From Streptomyces sp. NBC_01260 (lineage in GTDB: Bacteria > Actinomycetota > Actinomycetes > Streptomycetales > Streptomycetaceae), in NCBI RefSeq assembly GCF_036226405.1, contig NZ_CP108464.1:6448001-6512000 (forward strand): a stretch of 64,000 bases of DNA, read 5' to 3'. Numbering within the stretch: the first letter of the stretch is position 1; the number at the start of each line of letters is the position of its first letter. This document shows, piece after piece, positions 55,536 through 64,000 of the stretch. The position numbers and the translations under genes were made by a program. The notes beneath the pieces were generated by a model, which saw only the letters and a list, made by a program, of their open reading frames with translations, was not told where the DNA came from and made no database searches.

Positions 55536-56270
55536 GTGTCCATCATCGAGACCGACGCCGTACTGCACGAGGCGCACCGGGACAACCACACGCACCGCGA
55601 CGTGAACGGTGGCTGGCTGCGGCCGGCGGTGTTCGGCGCCATGGACGGTCTCGTCTCGAACCTCGCCCTGATGACCGGTGTCGCGGGCGGTGCGGTCTCG
55701 CACCGGACGATCGTGATCACCGGACTGGCCGGTCTGGCCGCGGGCGCCTTCTCCATGGCGGCCGGCGAGTACACCTCCGTCGCCTCGCAGCGTGAGCTCG
55801 TGGAAGCCGAACTAGACGTCGAGCGACGGGAGTTGCGCAAGCACCCGCTGGACGAGGAGCGGGAGCTCGCCGCACTCTACGAGTCCCGCGGAGTCGAGCC
55901 CGGCCTCGCCCGCGAGGTCGCCCGGCAGCTGTCGCGCGACCCGGAGCAGGCCCTGGAGATCCATGCCCGCGAGGAGCTCGGCATCGACCCGGGCGATCTG
56001 CCCTCGCCGCTCGTCGCGGCCGTCTCCTCGTTCGGCGCCTTCGCGCTGGGCGCCCTGCTGCCCCTGCTGCCGTACCTGCTCGGCGCGAATACGCTGTGGC
56101 CGGCCGTGCTGCTCGCCCTGATCGGCCTCTTCGGCTGCGGTGCGGTGGTGGCCCGGGTCACGGCCCGCAGCTGGTGGTTCAGCGGACTGCGCCAGCTGGT
56201 GCTCGGCGGCGCGGCGGCCGCGGTCACCTACGGCCTGGGCATGCTGTTCGGCGTCGCCGTCGGAGGCTGA
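55536..56270 (+). CDS. VIT1/CCC1-family metal (Fe/Mn) transporter
   Basis: 244 residues. The first membrane region has the family motif RPAVFGAMDGLVSNLALMTG in part, followed by GAFSMAAGEYTSVASQREL in part, then a Glu-rich cytoplasmic metal-binding stretch (ELDVERRELRKHPLDEERE in part) and three C-terminal helices. Family members move Fe2+ or Mn2+ out of the cytosol. GTG 55536 is preceded by AGGGGAGAG. The inverted repeat upstream suggests metal control. Confidence 0.9.
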   Translation: MSIIETDAVLHEAHRDNHTHRDVNGGWLRPAVFGAMDGLVSNLALMTGVAGGAVSHRTIVITGLAGLAAGAFSMAAGEYTSVASQRELVEAELDVERRELRKHPLDEERELAALYESRGVEPGLAREVARQLSRDPEQALEIHAREELGIDPGDLPSPLVAAVSSFGAFALGALLPLLPYLLGANTLWPAVLLALIGLFGCGAVVARVTARSWWFSGLRQLVLGGAAAAVTYGLGMLFGVAVGG

Positions 56271-56285
56271 GGCACGACGTGGGCC

Positions 56286-56315
56286 GGGCCGGGATCGAAA
56301 CCGCGATCCCGGCCC
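56286..56315 (+). terminator. Terminator after the VIT1/CCC1 gene
   Basis: GGGCCGGGATCG and CGATCCCGGCCC pair perfectly (12 bp) around AAACCG, 15 bp after the stop. Confidence 0.87.
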
Positions 56316-56680
56316 GTTACGTGTGCGCCATCTGTGTGACGTACGTCTTGGCAGCCACCGCTGGGCGGTACGGCCTCGCGCGACGTAAAATGAGACTCTA
56401 TGCAGGACTGCACATAAGTAGTCGTTACCCGGCGGTTTCGTTTGTGCTCCCGCCGGGCATGAGCCGTAGACACCGCAGGCAACGACGCCTGCTCTCTGCG
56501 GTCCCCCCGGGCGCCGATCCTCCGACTGCGACCCACTCCACCGCCATCGCGGTGTCCGTATGTTGGAACGAGCTATCCGCTTCTTGAGAAGCGTCCCATC
56601 ATGTAATCTGCACGAAATTTCGCAGAGGGCCAACGTCGTCCCTCGGCTGTTCATATGCCACGACGACGACGGGAGAGCCG
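56316..56680 (+). promoter_or_regulatory. Structured leader and promoter region of gltB
   Basis: No gene is visible in this stretch. It contains several inverted repeats: TGCAG-GA-CTGCA near 56400-56411; ACCGCAG (56472) with CTGCGGT (56496), which competes with GCAGGC (56475) and GCCTGC (56487); a perfect CGCTTCT-TG-AGAAGCG at 56578-56593; and CGAAATTTCG near 56612. TAATCT at 56604-56609 is a -10 candidate about 75 bp before gltB. The overlapping pairs could form alternative RNA structures if transcribed from further upstream. Confidence 0.5.
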
Positions 56681-59600
56681 ATGCGCACCGACGCCTGGTC
56701 GCCCATGGACGGTCGCCCCGCCCAGCAGGGGATGTACGACCCCCGCAACGAGCACGACGCCTGTGGTGTCGGGTTCGTGGCCACTCTGACCGGTGTGGCC
56801 GGCCACGAGCTGGTCGAGCAGGCGCTGACCGTACTGCGCAATCTCGAACACCGCGGCGCCACCGGATCCGAGATCGACTCCGGTGACGGCGCCGGAATCC
56901 TGCTCCAGGTACCGGACGCCTTCCTCCGCGCAGAGGTCGCCTTCGACCTCCCCGAGGCCGGTGCCTACGCCGTCGGCATCGCATTCCTGCCCGCGGACGA
57001 CTCCACAGCAGCGGTCCGCGGCCTTGAGAAGATCGCCACCGAAGAGGGCCTGAACGTCCTCGGCTGGCGCGACGTCCCGGTCACCCCCGGCATCCTCGGC
57101 AAGGGCGCCCGCGCCACCATGCCCGAGTTCCGCCAGCTCTTCGTCGCGGACGGCGAGAGCACCGGGATCGTCCTGGACCGCAAGGCCTTCGTGCTGCGCA
57201 AGCGCGCCGAGCGTGAGACCGGGGTCTACTTCCCGTCGCTCTCCGCCCGCACGATCGTCTACAAGGGAATGCTCACCACCGGGCAGCTGGAGCCGTTCTT
57301 CCCGGACCTCTCCGACGACCGGTTCGCCACCACGGTCGCGCTGGTCCACTCGCGCTTCTCCACCAACACCTTCCCGAGCTGGCCGCTCGCACACCCGTAC
57401 CGCTTCGTCGCGCACAACGGCGAGATCAACACGGTCAAGGGCAACCGCAACTGGATGAAGGCCCGCGAGTCCCAGCTCGCCTCCAGCCTCTTCGGCCCGG
57501 AGCAGCTGGACCGGATCTTCCCCGTCTGCACCCCGGACGCCTCCGACTCGGCCTCCTTCGACGAGGTCCTGGAGCTGCTCCACCTCGGCGGCCGCTCGCT
57601 GCCGCACTCGGTGCTGATGATGGTCCCCGAGGCGTGGGAGAACCACGACTCCATGGACCCGGCCCGGCGCGCGTTCTACCAGTACCACTCCACGATGATG
57701 GAGCCCTGGGACGGCCCGGCCTGCGTCACCTTCACCGACGGCGTCCAGGTGGGCGCGGTCCTCGACCGCAACGGTCTGCGACCCGGCCGCTACTGGGTCA
57801 CCGACGACGGCCTCGTCGTGCTCTCCTCCGAGGTCGGCGTCCTGGACATCGACCCCGCCAAGGTCGTCCGCAAGGGCCGCCTGCAGCCCGGCAAGATGTT
57901 CCTCGTCGACACCGCCGAGCACCGCATCATCGAGGACGACGAGATCAAGGCGTCCCTCGCCGCCGAGCAGCCCTACCAGGAGTGGCTGGAGACCGGCGAG
58001 ATCGAGCTGGAGGACCTCCCCGAGCGGGAGCACATCGTGCACACGCACGCCTCCGTCACCCGCCGCCAGCAGACCTTCGGCTACACCGAGGAAGAGCTCC
58101 GCGTCATCCTCGCCCCGATGGCCCGCACCGCCGGCGAGCCGCTCGGCTCCATGGGCACGGACTCCCCGATCGCCGCGCTGTCCGCCCGCCCCCGGCTGCT
58201 CTTCGACTACTTCACCCAGCTGTTCGCGCAGGTCACCAACCCGCCGCTGGACGCCATCCGCGAGGAGCTCGTCACCTCGCTGCGCTCCACGCTCGGCCCC
58301 GCGGGCAACCTGCTGGAGCCGACCGCCGCGGCGTGCCGCAGCGTCACGCTGCCGTTCCCGGTGATCGACAACGACGAGCTGGCCAAGCTCATACACATCA
58401 ACGCCGACGGCGACATGCCGGGCATGAAGGCCGCCACGCTCTCCGGCCTCTACCGGGTCGGCGGCGGCGGCGAGGCGCTGGCCGCGCGGATCGAGGAGAT
58501 CTGCACCGAGGTCGACGCCGCCATCGAGGACGGCGCCCGCCTGGTCGTCCTTTCCGACCGGCACTCCGACGCCGAGCACGCGCCGATCCCGTCGCTGCTG
58601 CTCACCTCGGCCGTCCACCACCACCTCATCCGCACCAAGCAGCGCACCCAGGTGGGGCTGCTGGTCGAGGCCGGTGACGTCCGCGAGGTCCACCACGTCG
58701 CGCTGCTGATCGGCTTCGGCGCCGCCGCGGTCAACCCGTACCTGGCCATGGAGTCCGTCGAGGACCTGGTCAGGGCCGGCACCTTCATCGAGGGCATCGA
58801 GGCCGAGCAGGCCATCCGCAACCTCATCTACGCGCTGGGCAAGGGCGTCCTGAAGGTGATGTCCAAGATGGGCATCTCCACCGTCGCCTCCTACCGCGGC
58901 GCCCAGGTCTTCGAGGCCGTCGGCCTCGACGAGGACTTCGTCGCCCAGTACTTCAACGGCACCGCCACCAAGATCGGCGGCGCCGGACTCGACGTCATCG
59001 CCAAGGAGGTCGCCGCCCGGCACGCCAAGGGCTACCCCGCCACCGGCATCTCCGCCTCGCACCGCGCGCTGGAGATCGGCGGCGAGTACCAGTGGCGCCG
59101 CGAGGGCGAACCGCACCTGTTCGACCCGGAGACGGTCTTCCGCCTCCAGCACGCCACCCGCAACCGCCGCTACGACATCTTCAAGCAGTACACCGACCGG
59201 GTGAACGAGCAGTCCGAGCGGCTGATGACGCTGCGCGGCCTGTTCGGCTTCGTCTCGGACCGCGAGGCGATCGACATCGAAGAGGTCGAGTCCGTCTCCG
59301 ACCTCGTCAAGCGCTTCTCCACCGGCGCCATGTCCTACGGCTCGATCTCCCGCGAGGCGCACGAGACCCTCGCCATCGCCATGAACCAGCTGGGCGGCAA
59401 GTCCAACACCGGCGAGGGCGGCGAGGACGCCGACCGGCTGTACGACCCGGCGCGCCGCTCCTCCATCAAGCAGGTCGCCTCCGGCCGCTTCGGTGTCACC
59501 AGCGAGTACCTGGTCAACGCGGACGACATCCAGATCAAGATGGCGCAGGGCGCCAAGCCCGGCGAGGGCGGCCAGCTGCCCGGCCACAAGGTCTACCCGT

Positions 59601-61249
59601 GGGTCGCCAAGACCCGGCACTCCACCCCGGGCGTCGGCCTGATCTCCCCGCCGCCGCACCACGACATCTACTCCATCGAGGACCTGGCCCAGCTGATCCA
59701 CGACCTCAAGAACGCCAACCCGGCGGCCCGCATCCACGTGAAGCTGGTCTCCGAGGTCGGCGTCGGCACGGTCGCCGCCGGTGTCTCCAAGGCACACGCG
59801 GACGTCGTTCTCATCTCCGGCCACGACGGCGGAACGGGCGCCTCCCCGCTCACCTCGCTGAAGCACGCGGGCGGACCCTGGGAGCTCGGCCTCGCCGAGA
59901 CCCAGCAGACGCTGCTGCTCAACGGACTGCGCGACCGCATCGTCGTGCAGACCGACGGCCAGCTCAAGACCGGCCGCGACGTCGTCATCGCCGCACTGCT
60001 GGGCGCCGAGGAGTTCGGTTTCGCGACCGCGCCGCTCGTCGTCTCCGGCTGCGTCATGATGCGTGTCTGCCACCTGGACACCTGCCCGGTCGGCATCGCC
60101 ACCCAGAACCCGGTCCTGCGCGACCGCTTCTCCGGCAAGGCCGAGTACATCGTCAACTTCTTCGAGTTCATCGCCCAGGAAGTCCGCGAGATCCTCGCCG
60201 GGCTCGGCTTCCGTACGATCGAAGAGGCCGTCGGTCACGCCGAGCTGCTCGACACCGACCGTGCGATCACGCACTGGAAGGCCCAGGGCCTCGACCTCGC
60301 CCCGCTCTTCCACGTCCCCGAGCTGCCCGAGGGCGCCGTCCGCCACCAGGTCGCCGAGCAGGACCACGGCCTGTCCAGGGCCCTGGACAACGAGCTGATC
60401 AAGCTCGCCGCCGACGCCCTGAAGGCCGACAGCGCCGAGAGCGCCCAGCCGGTCCGCGCGCAGATCGCGATCCGCAACATCAACCGGACCGTCGGCACCA
60501 TGCTCGGCCACGAGGTCACGAAGAAGTTCGGCGGTGCGGGCCTGCCCGAGGACACCATCGACATCACCTTCACCGGCTCCGCAGGCCAGTCCTTCGGCGC
60601 CTTCCTCCCCAGCGGTGTGACGCTGCGCCTGGAGGGCGACGCCAACGACTACGTCGGCAAGGGCCTCTCCGGCGGCCGCGTCATCGTCCGCCCGGACCGC
60701 GGCGCCGACCACCTCGCCGAGTACTCCACCATCGCGGGCAACACCATCGCCTACGGCGCCACCGGCGGCGAGCTGTTCCTGCGCGGCCGCACCGGCGAAC
60801 GTTTCTGCGTCCGCAACTCCGGCGCCACGGTCGTCTCGGAAGGCGTGGGCGACCACGGCTGCGAGTACATGACCGGCGGGCACGCCGTCGTACTCGGCGA
60901 GACCGGACGCAACTTCGCGGCCGGCATGTCGGGCGGCGTCGCCTACGTCATCGACCTCGACCGCGACCACGTCAACGTCGGGAACCTCGGCGCGGTCGAG
61001 GAGCTCTCCGACGCCGACAGGCAGTGGCTGCACGACGTCGTGCGCCGCCACCAGGAGGAGACCGGATCCACGGTCGCCGACAAGCTCCTCGCCGAGTGGG
61101 ACAGCGCCGCCGGCGGTGCGTCCCGTTTCAGCAAGATCATCCCGTCCACCTACAAGGCAGTGCTCGCCGCCAAGGACGCCGCTGAGCTCGCCGGTCTCTC
61201 CGAGCAGGAGACCACCGAGAAGATGATGGAGGCGGCGACCAATGGCTGA
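56681..61249 (+). CDS. gltB: Glutamate synthase large subunit (NADPH-GOGAT)
   Basis: 1522 residues. Cys28 in EHDACGVGF becomes the N-terminal nucleophile of the glutaminase domain after removal of a ~27-residue propeptide. The FMN/synthase domain follows ([20 protein letters not shown] in part, [14 protein letters not shown]), the 3Fe-4S cysteines are in [17 protein letters not shown] in part near 1124-1136, and the C-terminal beta-helix has repeated GGR/GATGG turns. It makes glutamate from glutamine and 2-oxoglutarate. ATG 56681 follows GGGAG. It overlaps gltD by 8 bp. Confidence 0.98.
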   Translation: MRTDAWSPMDGRPAQQGMYDPRNEHDACGVGFVATLTGVAGHELVEQALTVLRNLEHRGATGSEIDSGDGAGILLQVPDAFLRAEVAFDLPEAGAYAVGIAFLPADDSTAAVRGLEKIATEEGLNVLGWRDVPVTPGILGKGARATMPEFRQLFVADGESTGIVLDRKAFVLRKRAERETGVYFPSLSARTIVYKGMLTTGQLEPFFPDLSDDRFATTVALVHSRFSTNTFPSWPLAHPYRFVAHNGEINTVKGNRNWMKARESQLASSLFGPEQLDRIFPVCTPDASDSASFDEVLELLHLGGRSLPHSVLMMVPEAWENHDSMDPARRAFYQYHSTMMEPWDGPACVTFTDGVQVGAVLDRNGLRPGRYWVTDDGLVVLSSEVGVLDIDPAKVVRKGRLQPGKMFLVDTAEHRIIEDDEIKASLAAEQPYQEWLETGEIELEDLPEREHIVHTHASVTRRQQTFGYTEEELRVILAPMARTAGEPLGSMGTDSPIAALSARPRLLFDYFTQLFAQVTNPPLDAIREELVTSLRSTLGPAGNLLEPTAAACRSVTLPFPVIDNDELAKLIHINADGDMPGMKAATLSGLYRVGGGGEALAARIEEICTEVDAAIEDGARLVVLSDRHSDAEHAPIPSLLLTSAVHHHLIRTKQRTQVGLLVEAGDVREVHHVALLIGFGAAAVNPYLAMESVEDLVRAGTFIEGIEAEQAIRNLIYALGKGVLKVMSKMGISTVASYRGAQVFEAVGLDEDFVAQYFNGTATKIGGAGLDVIAKEVAARHAKGYPATGISASHRALEIGGEYQWRREGEPHLFDPETVFRLQHATRNRRYDIFKQYTDRVNEQSERLMTLRGLFGFVSDREAIDIEEVESVSDLVKRFSTGAMSYGSISREAHETLAIAMNQLGGKSNTGEGGEDADRLYDPARRSSIKQVASGRFGVTSEYLVNADDIQIKMAQGAKPGEGGQLPGHKVYPWVAKTRHSTPGVGLISPPPHHDIYSIEDLAQLIHDLKNANPAARIHVKLVSEVGVGTVAAGVSKAHADVVLISGHDGGTGASPLTSLKHAGGPWELGLAETQQTLLLNGLRDRIVVQTDGQLKTGRDVVIAALLGAEEFGFATAPLVVSGCVMMRVCHLDTCPVGIATQNPVLRDRFSGKAEYIVNFFEFIAQEVREILAGLGFRTIEEAVGHAELLDTDRAITHWKAQGLDLAPLFHVPELPEGAVRHQVAEQDHGLSRALDNELIKLAADALKADSAESAQPVRAQIAIRNINRTVGTMLGHEVTKKFGGAGLPEDTIDITFTGSAGQSFGAFLPSGVTLRLEGDANDYVGKGLSGGRVIVRPDRGADHLAEYSTIAGNTIAYGATGGELFLRGRTGERFCVRNSGATVVSEGVGDHGCEYMTGGHAVVLGETGRNFAAGMSGGVAYVIDLDRDHVNVGNLGAVEELSDADRQWLHDVVRRHQEETGSTVADKLLAEWDSAAGGASRFSKIIPSTYKAVLAAKDAAELAGLSEQETTEKMMEAATNG

Positions 61250-62786
61250 CCCCAAGGGCTTCCTGACCACCGGCCGAGAGGTCGCCGAGACCCGCCCCGT
61301 CGGCGAGCGCGTCAAGGACTGGAACGAGGTCTACGTTCCCGGCTCGCTGCTCCCGATCATCAGCAAGCAGGCCGGCCGCTGCATGGACTGCGGCATCCCG
61401 TTCTGCCACCAGGGCTGTCCGCTGGGGAACCTGATTCCCGAGTGGAACGACTACGCCTACCGCGAGGACTGGACGGCCGCGTCCGAGCGGCTGCACGCCA
61501 CGAACAACTTCCCGGAGTTCACCGGGCGGCTCTGCCCCGCCCCGTGCGAGTCGGCGTGTGTGCTCGGCATCAACCAGCCGGCCGTCACCATCAAGAACGT
61601 CGAAGTCTCCATCATCGACCAGGCGTGGGACCGCGGCGACGTCACCCCGCAGCCGCCCGAGCGCCTCTCCGGCAAGACCGTGGCCGTCATCGGCTCCGGC
61701 CCCGCCGGACTCGCGGCCGCCCAGCAGCTGACCCGGGCCGGCCACACGGTCGCCGTCTACGAGCGCGCGGACCGCATCGGGGGCCTCCTGCGGTACGGCA
61801 TCCCCGAGTTCAAGATGGAGAAGTCGCACATCAACCGCCGCATCGAGCAGATGCGCGCGGAGGGCACCAAGTTCCGCACCGAGGTGGAGGTCGGCACGGA
61901 CGTCGACGCCGCCAAGCTGCGCCGCCGCTACGACGCCGTCGTCATCGCCGCCGGTGCCACCGTCTCCCGCGATCTGCCCGTCCCGGGCCGCGAGCTGAAC
62001 GGTGTGCACTTCGCGATGGAGTACCTGCCGCTCGCCAACAAGGTGCAGGAGGGCGACCTGACGGTCTCCCCGATCACCGCCGAGGGCAAGCACGTCGTCG
62101 TCATCGGCGGTGGCGACACCGGCGCCGACTGCGTCGGCACCGCCCACCGGCAGGGCGCGCTCTCCGTCACTCAGCTGGAGATCATGCCCAGGCCGGGGGA
62201 GGACCGGAACGCCGGCCAGCCCTGGCCGACCTTCCCGATGCTCTACAAGGTCACCTCCGCGCACGAGGAGACCGAGGTTCTGGCGGGCCTGAAGGAGGGC
62301 GCTGAGCCGGGGCAGGGCCCCTCCTCGCCGAAGGCGGGTGAGGGACGGATCTACTCCGTCTCCACCACCCACTTCGAGGGCTCCGCGCCCGAAGAGGGAC
62401 AGACCGTCGGCAACGTCCAGTCGCTCCACCTCATCGAGGTGGAGTTCAAGGACGGCAAGCTGGAGCAGAAGCCCGGCACCGAGCGGACGATCCCCGCCCA
62501 GCTGGTCACCCTCGCCATGGGCTTCACCGGCACCGACCAGGCCAACGGCCTGGTCCAGCAGTTCGGCCTGGAGCTCGACGCCCGTGGCAACGTCGCCCGC
62601 GACGACGACTACGCTACTAACGTGGACGGCGTCTTCGTCGCCGGTGACGCGGGCCGCGGCCAGTCCCTCATCGTGTGGGCCATCGCCGAGGGCCGCTCCG
62701 CGGCACGCGGCGTGGACCGCTTCCTCACCGGAGCCAGCGCACTGCCGGCCCCGATCCGCCCGACGGACCGTTCCATGACGGTCTGA
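61242..62786 (+). CDS. gltD: Glutamate synthase small subunit
   Basis: 514 residues, slightly longer than the ~480 usual. It passes electrons from NADPH to GltB. N-terminal 4Fe-4S cysteines lie in [17 protein letters not shown] and [10 protein letters not shown]; the FAD site is [17 protein letters not shown] near 147 and the NADPH site [15 protein letters not shown] near 286. Residues ~347-390 hold an extra Gly/Ser/Pro/Glu-rich insertion ([16 protein letters not shown]). The start overlaps the end of gltB. Confidence 0.97.
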   Translation: MADPKGFLTTGREVAETRPVGERVKDWNEVYVPGSLLPIISKQAGRCMDCGIPFCHQGCPLGNLIPEWNDYAYREDWTAASERLHATNNFPEFTGRLCPAPCESACVLGINQPAVTIKNVEVSIIDQAWDRGDVTPQPPERLSGKTVAVIGSGPAGLAAAQQLTRAGHTVAVYERADRIGGLLRYGIPEFKMEKSHINRRIEQMRAEGTKFRTEVEVGTDVDAAKLRRRYDAVVIAAGATVSRDLPVPGRELNGVHFAMEYLPLANKVQEGDLTVSPITAEGKHVVVIGGGDTGADCVGTAHRQGALSVTQLEIMPRPGEDRNAGQPWPTFPMLYKVTSAHEETEVLAGLKEGAEPGQGPSSPKAGEGRIYSVSTTHFEGSAPEEGQTVGNVQSLHLIEVEFKDGKLEQKPGTERTIPAQLVTLAMGFTGTDQANGLVQQFGLELDARGNVARDDDYATNVDGVFVAGDAGRGQSLIVWAIAEGRSAARGVDRFLTGASALPAPIRPTDRSMTV

Positions 62787-62832
62787 TCGCGGCACACCAG
62801 ACGTCCCGTACAACGGCGTACGGAACTGAACG

Positions 62833-62874
62833 CGGCGCCTGCCCGTCCCCGACCGGACGATTCGGCAGGCGCCG
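62833..62874. terminator. Hairpin between gltD and the rhomboid gene
   Basis: CGGCGCCTGCC and GGCAGGCGCCG pair perfectly across a 20-nt loop, 46 bp after the gltD stop and 31 bp after the opposing gene's stop. It can serve both convergent genes. Confidence 0.75.
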
Positions 62875-62905
62875 TGGCGCGTCCCGGGGCAGGCGCACGG
62901 CCGGC

Positions 62906-63829
62906 TCAGCCCGTCAGCGCCGACGTCTTGAGGACCACCAGCAGCATCAGCACGGCGAACAGCACCACACACCCGGCGGCCTGGACCGTCGTACGGCGCT
63001 CCGCCGGGGCGTACGCGTAGACGACCGTCACCAACGCACCGGTCAGCAGCCCGCCCAGATGCCCCTGCCACGAGGTGAATCCCGCCGAGATCACCATCCA
63101 GACCAGGAACCCGGCCAGGAACCTGTTCACCGCGTGCATGTCCCGGCCCAGCCGCCGGTTGATGACGTAGAAGGCCGCCGCGAGCCCGAAGACCGCCCCC
63201 GAGGCGCCCACCGCGGTGTCCAGCGGTGCGATCAGGTACACCAGCACCGAACCGCCCAGCGCGGACAGCAGGTACAGCGCGAGATAGCGGACCCGCCCCA
63301 GTTGCTCCTCGACGACCCGGCCGAGGTTCCACAGCGCGTACATGTTGAAGACGATGTGCAGCACCCCGAACGGCACCGAGCCGAGGGAGGACTCGCCGGG
63401 TGGCAGGTGCAGGAAGGCACTGGTCAGCAGCCGGTACCACTCACCGTCCACCACCCCGATGACATCGAGGCCGGGATAGCCGCCGGTCACGTAGACGTAC
63501 TGGCTGCCGTCCGGACCGGCCAGCCCCGCACCCGTCATCCCGAACCGGTCGACGATCCCCGGGCGCACCAGCTCGACCAGGTACACCAGGATGTTCAGGC
63601 CCATCAGCACATAGGTGACGAGCGGAACCGCGCTCCTGGCCACCGCCCCGCCGAAGACCGTCCGCGCCTGGCGGACCGAACGCCGCCCCTCCTTCACGCA
63701 CTCGACGCAGTGGTGGCCGACCGCGGCCTCGCGCATGCAGTCCGGGCAGATGAAGCGCTCACAGCGGGTACAGCTCACATACGTCTCGTACGAGGGATGG
63801 CGGTAGCACGTGGTGATGGCGGCCTCCAT
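62906..63829 (-). CDS. Rhomboid-family intramembrane serine protease with N-terminal zinc finger
   Basis: 307 residues. The first ~45 residues form a B-box-like Cys/His zinc finger (CYRHPSYETYVSCTRCERFI in part, then CPDC and HHCVEC). Six membrane helices follow with the catalytic serine in GASGAVFG near residue 209 and the histidine in GHLGGLL near 254; HIVFNMYALWNLG carries the conserved Asn. It should cleave membrane-protein segments; the substrate is unknown. AAGGAG lies seven bases before ATG 63829. Confidence 0.92.
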   Translation of the reverse strand: MEAAITTCYRHPSYETYVSCTRCERFICPDCMREAAVGHHCVECVKEGRRSVRQARTVFGGAVARSAVPLVTYVLMGLNILVYLVELVRPGIVDRFGMTGAGLAGPDGSQYVYVTGGYPGLDVIGVVDGEWYRLLTSAFLHLPPGESSLGSVPFGVLHIVFNMYALWNLGRVVEEQLGRVRYLALYLLSALGGSVLVYLIAPLDTAVGASGAVFGLAAAFYVINRRLGRDMHAVNRFLAGFLVWMVISAGFTSWQGHLGGLLTGALVTVVYAYAPAERRTTVQAAGCVVLFAVLMLLVVLKTSALTG

Positions 63830-63965
63830 GGCCGGCTCCTTCATCGGTGGACGGGCAAGAGCGGCCGGTGGGGGGCGGCGGCGATCAAGATAGCGAACCC
63901 CCGGGAGTACGGACCATCCGGGCTTAGGCTCGGGGTCCCGAACCCGTCGAGACTGGAGAACCCGC

Positions 63966-64000
63966 ATGACCTCCGAGGCGTTCCGGATCCTGCGCGCGGC
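63966..64000 (+). CDS. Start of an unidentified gene (partial, right edge)
   Basis: ATG 63966 with GGAGAA upstream opens MTSEAFRILRA and runs off the window. It is divergent from the rhomboid gene. Too short to identify. Confidence 0.4.
   Translation, partial: MTSEAFRILRA

Noticed and set aside
54054..55703. Extended start of hydrolase paralogue 4 at 55703
   Set aside because: The extension runs through the inverted repeat and into the VIT1/CCC1 gene; ATG 55271 has a ribosome site and family-typical length.
56651..61315. Minus-strand open frame of 1554 codons
   Set aside because: It is opposite gltB, whose product is recognisable along its whole length; the antisense frame is a GC-bias artefact with no family signature.

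Overview
This window is high-GC actinobacterial DNA, almost certainly Streptomyces. The G/C-ending codons, frequent GTG starts and ATGA/GTGA gene overlaps fit, as does the gene order: dnaE, hisDCB-x-H-priA-ridA-hisF, hisI-trpE, trpC-trpM-trpB-trpA, lgt, gltBD. That order is typical of the Streptomyces chromosome core. No tRNA, rRNA, CRISPR array, intact insertion sequence or prophage was seen.

Layout. 1-8.0 kb: a truncated Tat-exported glycoside hydrolase, a Na+/H+ antiporter, an MscS channel, a dienelactone-hydrolase-type protein, a membrane-anchored DsbA-like thioredoxin next to a membrane protein, and a DUF2252 protein. 8.2-13.6 kb: replicative polymerase dnaE, a tiny hydrophilic protein and a NYN-nuclease protein. 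13.6-14.7 kb: the decayed remnant of an XRE/TPR regulator and its usual small partner, wedged into core genes. 14.7-21.9 kb: an ABC-2 exporter, a DUF2567 membrane protein, a block of dispersed Streptomyces repeats, ybaK, a LON-domain protein, a TPR-like protein and a large membrane protein. 22.1-27.8 kb: a fully coupled eight-gene histidine operon holding a small membrane protein and a RidA protein. 28-38 kb is more accessory: a cutinase of the PET-hydrolase type, a LuxR-type LAL regulator, a PucR regulator, a sodium/solute symporter, and an ArsR-type regulator with an MFS exporter behind a perfect palindrome. 38-45.1 kb: hisI-trpE, three small membrane proteins and trpCMBA. No trpF is present in the window; bifunctional PriA (HisA/TrpF) is expected to do both jobs. 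45.2-47.2 kb: a second DsbA-like protein and lgt with an acidic repeat tail.

47.3-55.3 kb is the most unusual part. It is a minus-strand run of seven genes linked by overlapping stops and starts: four different ADP-ribosylglycohydrolase paralogues, a ribokinase-like PfkB kinase, a CaiB-type CoA transferase and a CitE-like lyase. One paralogue lacks most metal-ligand residues. Together they look like an uncharacterised pathway for an N- or O-ribosylated compound (inference). Divergent from it is a VIT1/CCC1 metal transporter gene behind a 23-bp inverted repeat that resembles paired iron boxes.

55.5-64 kb: the metal transporter, a structured 410-bp leader, glutamate synthase gltBD, a rhomboid protease with an N-terminal zinc finger, and the first codons of one more gene. 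Core genes supply His, Trp and Glu biosynthesis, replication and envelope/thiol functions. Many starts sit 6-8 nt after a -10-like hexamer, which suggests leaderless mRNAs are common here.
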